A DNA stretch of 64,000 nt from NCBI GenBank assembly GCA_036250195.1, contig JAVHZZ010000008.1:13091434-13155433 (forward strand), read 5' to 3'. Source of the DNA: Mixophyes australis. Lineage: Eukaryota; Chordata; Amphibia; Anura; Limnodynastidae. Every line of letters starts with the position of its first letter. Position 1 is the first letter of the stretch. A program made the position numbers and the translations under genes. Below the pieces are notes generated by a model, which worked only from the letters and a program-made list of their open reading frames with translations, was not told the DNA's origin and ran no database searches. Below, one piece after another: positions 46,040-56,932 of the stretch.

Positions 46040-47110
46040 TGATAATATCGTTACAATGCCACCTATCAAAAGGTGGGATTTATTAGCTAGCAAGTGAACA
46101 GTCAGTTCTTGAAGTTGATGTGTTAGAAGCAGGAAAATGTGCAAGTGTAAGACTCTGAGCAACAAGGGCCAAATTGTGATGGCTAGACGACTGGGTCAGA
46201 GCATCTACCAGAAGTGGTCCAAGGAAGGACAACCAGCGAACTGGCAACAGGGTCATGCGCGTGGCTCATGATGAGCGTGGGGAGCAAAGGCTAGCCCATC
46301 TGCTCCAATCCCACAAAAGAGCTACTGTAGCACAAATTGCTGAAAAAGTTAATGCTGTTTATGATAGAAAGGTGTCAGAACACACATTGCATCGCAGCTG
46401 GCTGCGTAGTCGCAGACCGGTCAGAGTAACCATGATGACCCTTATCCACCACCAAAACCACCTTCAATGGACACGTGAGCACCGGAATTGGACAATGGAG
46501 CAATGGAAGAAGTCGGCCTGGTCTGACGAATCACGTTTTCTTTTACATCATGTGGACGGTCGAGGGGAAGAGATGGCACGAGGGTGCTCTATGGGAAGAA
46601 GACAAGCCGGCGGATGTAGTATGATGCTCTGGGCAATGCTCTGCTGGGAAACCTTGGGTCCTGGAATCCATGTGGATGTTACTTTGACACGTACCACCTA
46701 CCTAAACATTGATTCAGAGTGAGTACACCCCTTCATAGCAACGGTATTCCCTGATGGCAGTGGCCTCTTTCAGCAGGATAATGCGCCCTGCCACACTGCA
46801 AAAATTGCTCAGGAATGGTTTGAAGAACATAGCAAAGAGTTCAAGAGGTTGCCTTGACCTCCAAATCTCAATCTGTTCGAGTATCTGTGAGATGTGCTGG
46901 AAAAACAAGTCCGAGCCATGGAGGCCCCACCTCGCAACTTACATTACTTAAAGGATCTGCTGCTAACGTCTTGGTGCCAGATGCCACAGGACACCTTCAG
47001 AGGTCTTGTGGAGTCCATGCCTTCGATGGGTCAGAGCTGTTTTGGCGGCACAAGGGACTTACACAATATTAGGAAGGTGAGTTTAATGTTGTGGCGGTTT
47101 GGAGTATGCT
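46040..47110 (+). mobile_element. Tc1/mariner element, second family, ends lost
   Basis: Contains a fossil transposase gene and flanking non-coding ends, but clear terminal inverted repeats could not be matched; the likely ends run into (AT)n on the left and (GATA)n on the right. It is a different lineage from the element at 5.9-7.1 kb. Confidence 0.8.
46130..47075 (+). pseudogene. Tc1-type transposase pseudogene, second family
   Basis: Broken DDE transposase. Readable pieces: MARRLGQSIYQKWSKEGQPA-like text near 46180-46240 (first helix-turn-helix, with an apparent internal deletion), SHKRATVAQIAEKVNAVYDR (second helix-turn-helix), TREHRNWTMEQWKKSAWSDE (first catalytic Asp, about 46470-46530), then frame changes, FQQDNAPCHTAK-type text near 46770-46800 in another frame, and a distal half near 46860 where the 'PPNLNL' segment of the D34E region is recognisable. 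At least five frame changes or stops. Orientation is plus. The sequence resembles a Tc1 lineage widespread in fishes and frogs, from memory. Confidence 0.85.
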
Positions 47111-47120
47111 GTGTATATAT

Positions 47121-47159
47121 GTAGATAGATAGATAGATAGATACATTATAGTTGAAAAC

Positions 47160-47201
<42 letters not shown>
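47121..47201. repeat. (GATA)n and (ATT)n microsatellites
   Basis: TAGATAGATAGATA run at 47121-47143 and (ATT)n at 47164-47201, close together beyond the Tc1 fossil. Confidence 0.9.
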
Positions 47202-47203
<2 letters not shown>

Positions 47204-47961
47204 TGTAAGCAGTTGTTATTTTAATTTATGATCGAAAAAAGTTCTGTGCGTTGAAATCTGACGTGAAATCATTGTAAATACGCCTATGCGGATACTTCAG
47301 TTTGTTATTTGAGTCCACGCTTACGGAAAGTACTGTTTAATCAGAGTGTATTTCCAGTTTTCCACCCCTATACAAATTATAACATAGCCTAAAAAAAGCT
47401 TTGATTTGAATGCAGACTAACTACGCAAAAGTTGCCTACTCTTTATAAACACATAAATTAGTGCCAACTTGCGTCGACGCTTGAATCCCGCCCACTGATG
47501 TCAGGTGGCGCTGCAGTAGATTTTGTCCATAAAAAAAAAGAGAAAACACCCGTTTGAACTGGATAAGTCATCTATTTCCAGCACCAAGAACTGTGACATC
47601 TTAAAACAACTCCCCAAATATTTTTATCCCATCTGTATCGATCTGACACACAGGACTTAACCATATAAATATTTAGTTATTTAATCCCAGTAGCTTCCGA
47701 GTCTAAATGCAGACTGAGAGAGCTTAACGGACATGTTTCCTCTGGGCTCCATAACAATCACACGTGTAAAGTATTAGTGTGTTTATTCGAACAATGAATT
47801 AAGTGGAGCAGATCTAACGGCACAATCATAGAACGGTTACACAGAACTTCAGAAGGTCAGTCTGCTTCAAGTCATTATTGTGTTTAAGCTGTAAAAAATA
47901 ATCCCTCTTGTCTCAGCAATGGTAAGAGGAATATGCAGATCTATAGAATCAGAATGCACAT
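47202..47961. other. no recognisable feature
   Basis: No gene or repeat delimited. Confidence 0.5.
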
Positions 47962-47964
47962 TAA

Positions 47965-48160
47965 GGAGTAAATGTATCAAGCTGCGAGTTTCCCGCTGGT
48001 TTGAAAAAGTGGTGATGTTGCCTATAGCAACCAATCAGATTCTATCTGTCATTTTGTAGAATGTACTAAATAAATGATAACCAGAATCTGATTGGTTGCT
48101 ATAGGCAACATCTCCACTTTTCAAACCCACCAGAAACTCGCAGCTTGATAAATTTGCTCC
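47965..48160. mobile_element. palindromic MITE, family M (copy 5)
   Basis: GGAGTAAATGTATCAAGC at the left, TTGATAAATTTGCTCC at the right. 3-bp duplication TAA (47962-47964, 48161-48163). Arms inverted almost throughout. Confidence 0.8.
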
Positions 48161-48163
48161 TAA

Positions 48164-49364
48164 ATCTTATTATTCATTTTGTGTTTGACATATTGAGCTA
48201 CTGATAAAATAATATTTTTTTTCACAGGCATTAGCATATCTTAAATGACATTTCATGCATTTTTTAAGGCATAGTAAATCTATAACATATAGTAAACAGT
48301 ATATTTAATATATGACTATAAAATGATAAGAAAGAAGCGTCTATTAATAACATTGTAGATACTGTAAAGGTCAGGAATACGATCTGCAGTATACTGTACT
48401 TCAAGTTGAATCATGCCACTTAGTAAAGGCACTTTCGGACATTAAAATATAAAGCCTGTGTATTACTGAGCTAAAAATATTCAATGCCCTGTGCTGCGCT
48501 ACAGAAGCAAACGCAGGATTTCTATTGGCTTCAGAAAAAACAAACAAATAACACTTTGTGCAATAATAATACAAAAATCTAAAAGTACAATGTATATACC
48601 GGTAAGTGTAATAATGTATGTTAAATAAAAAAATGAGTTTTGGTTTTGGATCCCGATTTTCTTCTAAAATCCCTATTTTTTTTCCCTAAAATCACATATT
48701 TTTGCTTTTTTCCCCCCTACATTATTATTAACCTCAATGACACTAATTTCAAGTCATTTGCAGTCAATTTTGACCACCTCACAGGTTACAATATTATTTT
48801 CATACACTTTCAAACAAAGACTTAGAAGACCAAGCCTGCCAGACCTATTATTTCTATTTCAACAATGACAATTAGCAATGGAGCAATGGAGCTCTCCTCT
48901 TGTGTGTTACCTATAAAACACAGTACAATGTGACTGTAGTTTTAGAAGACCAAGCCTGCCAGACCTATTATTTCTATTTCAGCAATGAAAATTAACAATG
49001 GAGCAACGGAGCTCTCCTGAATGTCACTGGAGACTTTGAAGAACACTGCTACCCCTCCTCTTTCTATTGTACCTATGACGCTGCCCAACTGCACTAGAGA
49101 CTGGCAAGAACTGTGCTACCCCTTCTGTGTCCCTCTGTGAAATGGCGCTGGATCGCTGTGGAGGGTGGTAATTATAGAATCCAAAGCTCGCGAGATATGA
49201 GATCCGACGACGTAACAATGAGGTTTTGCCTTGTTTTCAATTCCGAGGGCACACGAAAGTACCGAGCCACTTTCGCGCGCTCTCGGATCTGCTAAGTTCG
49301 GGTTTGTTCGGTTCTCGATATATTATTCTGGAACATCTTACCAAAATAATATAATGTAATATTG
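48164..49364. other. no gene; one 120-bp duplication
   Basis: A block starting AGAAGACCAAGCCTGCCAGA occurs at 48824 and again at 48944, period 120 bp, about 75 bp of it well conserved. Nothing else is recognisable. Confidence 0.6.
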
Positions 49365-49479
49365 TCTTACCTCTATATCTGTCTATATTACCCAGTATTG
49401 TTTAAATATTGTGTTTGTTGCCAATTGTAAAGCGCTAAGGAATTTGCTGGCGCTGTATTAATAAATGTAGATGATGACG
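49365..49479 (+). mobile_element. L2-type retroelement 3' tail (copy)
   Basis: Matches 54640-54743 closely: TATTACCCAGTATTGTTT, CCAATTGTAAAGCGCTAAGG, AATTTGCTGGCGCTGTATTA and a GATGATGA end. 5' truncated to about 115 bp. Confidence 0.75.
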
Positions 49480-50166
49480 TAATACCTTGTAAAGTGATAG
49501 AACAAAATTAATACTAATCTCCCACTCGCATCCAAGTAAATTAAAAGAATTCAATTAGTGTTAAAGTTACTCACCTAGTGCTTCACATCACTCTCAGCAG
49601 CAATATCACAAGTAACTGTATTTTACTGCATTTAACTTTTCTCTGAGGTGACAGAAACACTAGAACCACAAGTGAGAACAATGATGGCACACCCATTTTG
49701 TTGAAGCCAACATTCATTATAACCTAGGCAGATCCCCCCAATAATGAAGGATTATTGCAGACAGGAAGAGGAGGTTTCTAGAAGCCATTTTCTCCTTCTA
49801 AACCACAGAACTGTTATGATACAAGTATTGAGGTTTTCTGGGCAATTGGAACCCCCCTCCTCCCCCTCATGGGCACCCCTGCTTCATAAATAGAAAATAA
49901 TGGTAATATTAGTAAAATAACATACATGAAATAATTGATGTATGTACAATTGACTAAATCTGTCCAGCATGATGCATTAGGGAAAATAGACATTGCATAG
50001 GATTGTGGTGCTGCTTTACATTGCATTACTCATGGGCAGATTAAAGCCAAAGCCTGGGAAATTGGCATGCAGTCTCCTAGGTAACAGAAACTATCTGTAC
50101 AGACTACTGATTGGGTGCTTCATAAAGGTATAACTGAAATAAAGGGCTTTATCATTTGACTTTTGT
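49480..50166. other. no recognisable feature
   Basis: No gene or element delimited. Confidence 0.5.
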
Positions 50167-50174
50167 GTCCTATA

Positions 50175-50787
50175 CATACTTGCCAACTCTGCCTGGATGT
50201 CAGGGAGACTCCTTGAAATAGGGGTGATCTCCTTCACTCCCTGAAGAGTCTGGCATTCTCCCTGATGCTGAGCCAGTACAAGACGTGGTTGGCTTCGCCA
50301 TCTGTGGCATGATGACACAGTGCAGAAATTGTGTCCTATGTCCATGTATTGATGCCTATGGAGGTGGCCATTTTCATGGAGACCAAGATTTAATCAAAGA
50401 CTGACAGGTAAGACAACATGACTTCAGTAATGGAGACAGAAATGTAAAAGACACTTCAGTCTCTAGAGATTCATTAGCAGCTTTTCTTTAACGCATAGTT
50501 GCCTAGTCTCCTGAAATGTCCGAAAGACTCCCGCATTTCTGGGGGACCTACCGGGAGAGCAGGATAACCTCCCAGTGCTCGCCACCGCAATAGATATGTG
50601 GTAGGGGCGGGGCTAAATGATGCAAAAATCACATCATCTTAGCCCCGCCCCCTCCTGTAATTGGGCAAAATTGTGCCAATCGTTTGGGGGTTGGGGCCAA
50701 AATGATGCGATTCATCAAGCCCCGCCCCTGCACGCCCACCTCCCCTGGAATCTCCCTGAAGCCAAAGAGGAAAAGTTGGCAAGTATG
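50175..50787. mobile_element. composite of two family A hAT MITE copies
   Basis: Outer left end CATACTTGCCAACTCTGCC at 50175, preceded by GTCCTATA (50167-50174). A second left-type end CATAGTTGCCTAGTCTCC begins at 50494, and the shared right end GTTGGCAAGTATG stops at 50787, followed by ATCCTATA (50788-50795). The outer flanks match at 7 of 8, the inner left flank (CTTTAACG) does not match. About 200 bp of unrelated sequence (50290-50480) lies between. Confidence 0.65.
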
Positions 50788-50884
50788 ATCCTATATCAGC
50801 ACCATCAGCATCAGCAAATGAGGAATTAATTAACTACTTTCTGCCCAGAATCAGTACATTGTCGTCCAATTAGGGTGGGTCTTA

Positions 50885-51055
50885 GCGGTATATACACTAA
50901 ACTGCGGGTTTGAAAAAGAGAAGATGTTGCCTATAGCAACCAATCAGATTCTAGCTTTCATTTTGTAGTATGCACTAAATAAATGACAGCTAGAATCTGA
51001 TTGGTTGCTATAGGCAACATCTTTTTTCAAACCCGCAGTTTAGTAAATATACCCC
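50885..51055. mobile_element. palindromic MITE, family M (copy 6)
   Basis: Left end GCGGTATATACACTAAACTG, right end AGTTTAGTAAATATACCCC, exact duplication TTA (50882-50884, 51056-51058). Clean inverted halves. Confidence 0.8.
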
Positions 51056-51058
51056 TTA

Positions 51059-51616
51059 GACTGAGATAAAATCCCCTTTGTTTCCAGATCCTATATCTCC
51101 ACCATAACTTACATAACATACACATATTTGGTATCACTATACTCTAGAGAACTAGTATAAATTACTGTCCGAGCTTTGACTAATTTTGTTGGAATAACTT
51201 TGGGAAGAATTATAGATATATTATATCAACTATATGAGTCATTTTTTTTCCTCTAAACTGAGTTATTTTACCACAGTGTTTATATCCACGCAAAATAAAT
51301 TTAGATTTAATTCACTAGTCTACTAAACAAAATCTATCCTGAAAAAAACTGTTCCAAATCACATGACAGATAAACAAACTGAACATACAAAGATACCCCC
51401 CTATCGTGCCAGACTTGTATATTTTGTTTTTTGACGCTGAATAAATTTGACAGCTTTCTAAAAAAAGAAATATATGATTTTTATTGCCACTGAAAGTTTT
51501 TGTTATATATTTTTTTCTCTTCATGACTCAACATCACTGCCCTTTATAATTCACTTTTCTTTCTCTCAGAACATAACTGACTCACCAGCACCGTAGTTTA
51601 CTGGCTACTCATAACA
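51059..51616. other. no recognisable feature
   Basis: AT-rich spacer. Confidence 0.5.
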
Positions 51617-51883
51617 TGTCATCATCGTCATCATTATCATCATTTATTTTTAACTGTCGAAAAACTCTGCAGTGCAGGGTCGTTAGTATAACAGATTATC
51701 CCAAAAATGAATCGTACATAAAAACAGATCAAGTTCATACAAGGGAGAAGAAGAGGGAATTCGTAAGAGCTTACGCAGGGAGAGAGCAATGCTGAGATAA
51801 TAGCAGATAGTGGCACTAGAGTACAGATTGTAAATGTAGCTTGCAGTACGCACAGTGGGAGTAGCATCAGGAGGAGGTAGGAT

Positions 51884-52006
51884 CAGGCGCGGGCGCGGCC
51901 GCATCACATTGATATTACTTCCGGGGAGCGGGTGGCCCTAACAGCCGTGATTCTGAGCGGCCCGGGGGGCCGATGCCCCCCTGCCCCCCGGCCCAGCCCG
52001 CCCCTG
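51884..52006. mobile_element. short hAT-type MITE nested in a retroelement
   Basis: Ends CAGGCGCGGGC and GCCCGCCCCTG, exact 8-bp duplication GGTAGGAT (51876-51883, 52007-52014). 123 bp, very GC-rich, with a GGCCCGGGGGGCCGATGCCC hairpin core. Same family as 43416-43582. Confidence 0.82.
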
Positions 52007-52093
52007 GGTAGGATAGGCTATAGTGAAGAGTTGGCCTTTGAGAAAGGGATTGAAAAATTGGAGGTTGGGGAGAATCTGGGCAGGCAGCGAAGG

Positions 52094-52605
52094 TGTTACA
52101 CTTACCTCTCCCCGTTCCTGCGCCGTGATCGCCACATCCCCGGCTCTCACTTCCGGGTATCGGCTGTGTCACGTGATCATGTGGCGTGGCGGGGAATTCA
52201 AATCTGCCTTCCATTTAAACCTCGCTCTGACGTTTGGGCAGCATCAGAGCAACTTTCAGCCTTCCTGACTCTGTGCCTTGATCTGAGTCTTGCTGTCCTC
52301 TTGTGTACCAGTTTTGCTGTTGGACCATTCCTGCTCTCCTATTCCTGAGTACCAGACCTGGCTTACCTGACCACGATTCTGCTGTCTCATCTGTGTACCA
52401 GTTACGGCTTACCTGACCTCGGACATGTCCCTCAGCCTTACCTCTAGAGGCAGACCTGTGGGCCGCGACCTTTGGGCCTCCGCAGCTAAGCCCATCCCGC
52501 TTTGTGGCGGTTCTTGGTGAACACCAGAGGGTTCGTTAGACTCCGCACCACCGGCCGGCCAGCGCTTATCTAGAGTGGGGCAAGTGTCCCATAATTTCTG
52601 TTACA
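52094..52605. mobile_element. solo LTR (family L, copy 2)
   Basis: Begins TGTTACACTTACC, ends TTTCTGTTACA. Flanks GAAGG (52089-52093) and GATGG (52606-52610) agree at 4 of 5. Shares both end regions with the LTR at 17076-18052 but has no long 73-bp array. No internal retroviral sequence. Confidence 0.78.
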
Positions 52606-52800
52606 GATGGGAGTTACATAATTAGGTGCAGCTTGGGAGAAGTCTTGCAAGATGGGATTGAAAAGAGGAGTCAAGGCGCAGATCACAGGCAGATCTAAGA
52701 GGGCGAGAGGGAGAGTATATCGTAACAAGGTCAGAGATGTATAAGGGTAAAATGTTGGTAAAGTCTTTAAAGGTGACGGTGAGTAACTGAATCTTACCTG

Positions 52801-53275
52801 CATGAAGCTGCTCCTCTCTGCTCTGTCTCCTCCCCTCCGCTCACTGACAGTGACAGGCCGTGATGATGTCATCATCACGGCCCGACAAGTCGTCGCTCAA
52901 AACAGGAGGGGGAGGAGCCAAGAGGGACTGGCCAATCAGAAGAGATTATGCTAAATCGCCCCCCCCTAAAAATAAAGACTAGGTCCGCCCCTGATCCATT
53001 GCACCAACCTGTACAATTCAGAAATAATAGCTGTGTGCACATTTAAGAAAAATTACCCACAAAATTCTAATCTCAAACTTAAATGGTTAGATAGTTGCAC
53101 AGATACTAACCCCCTCCCCTTCATCACATTCATTTCCTTACCTTGTGCACTCCCTAAATAAATTGTCAGAATAAAATAAACAAATTCTTAAGGCACGACA
53201 TACCAGAAGATTACTTAAATGAGCTATTTTCAGATATAAGATGCTTCACAAAATTATAGGTGACAGTGTGAATGC
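52801..53275. other. partial hAT end and short palindrome, no gene
   Basis: A perfect palindrome with 13-bp arms around one base occupies 52856-52882 (GGCCGTGATGATG arms). At 52985-52993 the text GTCCGCCCCTG looks like a hAT right end, but no partner or target duplication was found. Confidence 0.5.
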
Positions 53276-53371
53276 AATTACCAAATAAGCAACTAGATTA
53301 GCTCAGTGGTACAGCTGATATTTTCCTCCCAGGTAAGAAAGTTCAGTAATTACCAAATAAGCAACTAGATT
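53276..53371. repeat. 48-bp insert between exact 24-bp direct repeats
   Basis: The same 24 bases (starting AATTACCAAATAAGC, ending AACTAGATT) occur at 53276-53299 and 53348-53371. The 48 bases between them start AGCTCAGTGGTACAGCTGAT, which fits a tRNA D-arm and box A. The box B position holds AGTTCAGTAATT, a poor match. Likely a retroposed tRNA fragment, but a short repeat-mediated duplication is possible. Confidence 0.55.
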
Positions 53372-53579
53372 TGTTATTTCACTGCAACTTAAAGGTCCAC
53401 TTTAACCCTTTCACCTGTTCAGTAGGTACTGACGTATACTTACAGCAAACAAATACATGAAAATCTCATAGGGAGGTAAACACGCATCTTATTTGCCTCC
53501 CTGGATGTTTATTGTATGGGATTCAAATGAGAATAGAGAGAGAATACAACCCTAATCATAATCCCCCCTGCAAACTAAA

Positions 53580-54190
53580 AAGGATTTGTTTTGTTTTGTT
53601 TTGGGGTACTTTTTGTAAAAAAAATTATTGGAGACACAATAATCTTGACCTAAGTATATACATACACAACATGAATACAGATTTCTAGATAACGTCGTTA
53701 GCGATGCACATTTTAACATTTAGGGAGAAGGGGGGAGAAGAGGGAGAGGTCAGGAAGTACAGGGAGGAGAATGAGAAATGGTTGATTATGGTAGGAAGCC
53801 AAGGGAACCCAAACTTTATGGAAGGAAACAGAGGAGCCCCTTAGGATGCTGGTGATGTGAGTTCATCCAAGAAGCAGCAATCTGGCAGGTCGCCGCACAC
53901 ATGATGTGACTGAGCAGATTACGGGAATGAGAGGGGAGGTCCGGGATTTGGGGTAGCACATATTTGGGGTCAGAAGGAATAGAGGAGTCAAGAATCACAG
54001 AAGCAAAGGCGATAACAGCAGACCTAAAGGGGCGAAGCTTGGGAAAGATCCACCAGACATGCAGAAAAGTGCCAGAACGGTCTCAATTCCACCGGTGCCG
54101 CTAACCTGTGGATAAATAATATGTAGCCTAGAGGGGACATAGTACCATCGGTGGAGCATCTGATATAAGTACCTCTCTATATAATATACT
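53580..54190 (-). pseudogene. L1-type LINE ORF2 C-terminal fragment
   Basis: Read on the minus strand, 54180 down to 53800 gives pieces such as MLHRWYYVPSRLHIIYPQVS, then a frame change into SGTFLHVWWIFPKLRPF and ending near HHQHPKGLLCFLP. This is the Cys/Trp-containing tail of L1-type ORF2 ('GTFLHIWW.CP'). The 3' side ends in a (CAAAA)n tail (plus-strand TTTTGTTTTGTTTTG at 53590-53604), as in L1-type elements. Short, 5' truncated and frameshifted. Confidence 0.65.
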
Positions 54191-54194
54191 ATAC

Positions 54195-54743
54195 ATGTGC
54201 ATGTACATGGACGTTCTGCACAAGATCTACGTCTCTCTACCACTCTCATCATATCCTCCCATTCTCGGTTACAGGACTTTTTCCGGGCTGCACCCATTTT
54301 GTGGAATTCCCTCCCTCGCACAGTAAGACTTTCCTCTAGTGTTCGAACCTTCAAGCGTTCTCTGAAGGTTTCCTTCAACCACCTCTTCAGACAAGCTTAT
54401 AATATTCCTCAACCACCATCTTAATCTCCCTCAATTACCCCATTACCACCCTCTACACTGCTAATGCAAGACAACAACCCTCTGACCAACATTGCCACAC
54501 AAACAGCCCACTAAATACTTTTTACCTTGCATTCTAGCTGGTCCAATGTGCAGTTTGATGTAGCACATGCCCTTGTGTTTCAAACTCCCATTGTACTATA
54601 GATTGTAAGCTTGCGAGCAGGGTTCTCTTACCTCTCTGTCTGTATGTATTACCCAGTATTGTCTTATTAATGTTTGTTCCCAATTGTAAAGCGCTACGGA
54701 ATTTGCTGGCGCTATATAAATAAATGTTGATGATGATGATGTG
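54195..54743 (+). mobile_element. L2-type LINE 3' end with tail
   Basis: Begins with the C-terminal coding part RLQDFFRAAPILWNSLPRTV followed by RTFKRSLKVSFNHLF (about 54262-54390), the conserved 'LWNSLP...FKR.LK..LF' end of L2-clade ORF2. A 3' untranslated region follows, then GTAAAGCGCTACGGAATTTG, CTGGCGCTATATAAATAAAT and GATGATGATG at the very end. This copy links the tail sequence to a LINE. Confidence 0.8.
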
Positions 54744-56664
54744 CAAGGGGCAGACTAGAGACAACATTTTGGAATGCCCCCAAAGCACAAAGGGGAACAT
54801 CCATGGATGAGGTAGAGTTTTATGTGTGTACCAAATCTGTGTTTTAGTTAACAAGTCACAGTCAATAAACACCAAATTATGCAATACACAGACGTTACAC
54901 AATAATGACTTGTTCTTTAATACTATATGTAGTGGGAGAAGTGGACATTTAGAAATGACGCTATGGAAATATAGATGAATGGAATTTAATAGTTTTTCAA
55001 TCAAACAAGTAGGAGAAGAGGCGATAAGGTATACCACCGTATACCTACCCAATTCCACCACTGACTGCATGGCAAGTATACTTTAAGTGAGCTATTTATG
55101 CATACATGAATGTAGCACTTAGATCATTTCACTAAAAACTGTGAGCTCAAACATTGATAGTCTATATATAAGGATGACAAATCTTTAACTTACAGTAAAC
55201 ATAACTATTGCATTGTTGTTGTTGTCAATATATTAAATGAAATAAATAATATATTAAATGAAATAAATATATAACAAAATGTAAATACATAATAAATAAC
55301 ACCTAAAATCATTATCAGCCTCTTGGTATGAAATAATTCTGAAGACGGAGATATAGACCTCCTGAAAGGTGAAGGTCTGTTTGTGATTTTCTGTTCTCTC
55401 ATTGTTTGAATAATTACACTGACACAACGACACTTTTTTCTGTACATAAGCGTAGTTCATAGCGCTGAATATTAATTGTTTTTACATCAATGCTGATTTT
55501 CCCTATTGTATGAAAATCATTGGTTTTGTTATGGGAATAAAGCTAAGATTTCCACAATAAAAAGCGTTAACACATTCTCCGCAATTAACGTAATCTATAG
55601 GTGAGAGAATGTTTAGCTCCCTGAGAAATGGAAGAATGTAAAACTATGAATAATAACGCTTTATGCCAGTTGTATGAGCGGGGAGAGGGAAGCAAGTGTT
55701 TTTATGAGCATCTGACAATTTTATGTTTTACTAACAGGGGAAGGTTGTTTGAAATGTATTATTTAAAGGGGAACTTCACTGCTTTGTATTGAATTCAAAT
55801 TCTCTACTTAATAATATTATTTGCAAACTATTGTTATTACAGAGCATATGTTCCAAACACATAACTGCGCATTAATGCAGCAATCCTACATAGAATTTTC
55901 TTTTCTTCTTCAGCAAGTAGCTTTTAAGCATTCATGTGATTTTTCAAAAATTTTCTTTGCTTCCCCTCAACAAATCAATATTTCCTTTTCAAAAGCACTG
56001 TGGTTGGCAAACAAAAATGGCTGCCAGACACAGTCAGTCTGCTACACAGACACAGGCTCACGGCTCTCAGCATGTCATGTGATGGCAGAGGGAGGAGAAG
56101 GATGTCACAGTGCAGACACAACTCAGATGGGCGTTAACAAAGCCTCTCTGCTAACTACATCATGTGCCATGTGACTGTGGTTGCCATGGTAGCCCAGAGT
56201 CGTACATCTTTAAAAAACAAGGGAAAATGGTAAATACCAACATTTCTCTTTTTTCATGGGATTGCTGGTTTAAGCTAAAATCTGAGCAGACAACATATAC
56301 CTAGGCATATGTTGCATTTATTCTCTATGGATTTTTGTATATACCTTTGTATATGCAAACATTAATTAGTCATTTTCTTTGACGCTATGAATATTATTAA
56401 GAGTGTGACCATCTCATGTTTGGCAGGTGCACGCTTGCTGTGCTCTTTAAAATCTTTTTGTGATATCATCAAATTGCAGTAAGTCTGCCAGCTTTCAGCT
56501 GATTGGTTCTGAATGAACACATGAGATTAGTGTCACATAATATTCAGTCCAGAGTAACAGCTAGTTTAAATAATGCTGAAGGCTGCACTACCAATTAGGG
56601 AAATATTTTTCTAACTTGACCCCTAGTGACAGTGTGAGTGAGGATCAATCACAAACGCAGATTC
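54744..56664. other. no recognisable feature
   Basis: About 1.9 kb. ORFs of 178 and 117 residues overlap this stretch but lack any domain or start context I would trust. No element ends seen. Confidence 0.45.
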
Positions 56665-56932
56665 TTAATTGAAACATAGAAACATAGAATTTGACGGCAG
56701 ATAAGAACCGCTTGGCCCATCTAGTCTGCCCATTTTTTATTAACCAATGGTACCTTAAACCCTATTTGATTCTTAGTTTTTTGTAAGGATATCCTTATGT
56801 CTATCACAAGCATGTTTAAATTGCTCTACTGTATTATCCTCTACCACCTCTGATGGGATGCTATTCCACGTATCCACTACCCTTTCTGTGAATTAGTTTT
56901 TCCTCACATTTCCTCTGAACCTACTTCCCCCC

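Larger units (their letters stand above)
51617..52800 (-). mobile_element. older retroelement hosting two nested insertions
   Basis: Minus-strand tail at 51617-51665 ends in GAT-type repeats (ATCATCGTCATCATTATCATC on the plus strand, shortened). The body continues between and after the inserts with purine-rich text of the same kind as at 5.0-5.45 kb. Removing the hAT MITE (51884-52006) and the solo LTR (52094-52605) rejoins a continuous repeat. Confidence 0.55.

Noticed and set aside
52985..52993. Right end of a further hAT element (CCGCCCCTG)
   Set aside because: No matching left end or 8-bp duplication could be found upstream.
54534..55070. 178-codon minus-strand ORF
   Set aside because: Its 3' half is antisense to an L2-type tail; no domain and no homology that I recognise.
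55821..56174. 117-codon ORF
   Set aside because: No motif, no coding-like composition, single frame by chance in AT-rich DNA.
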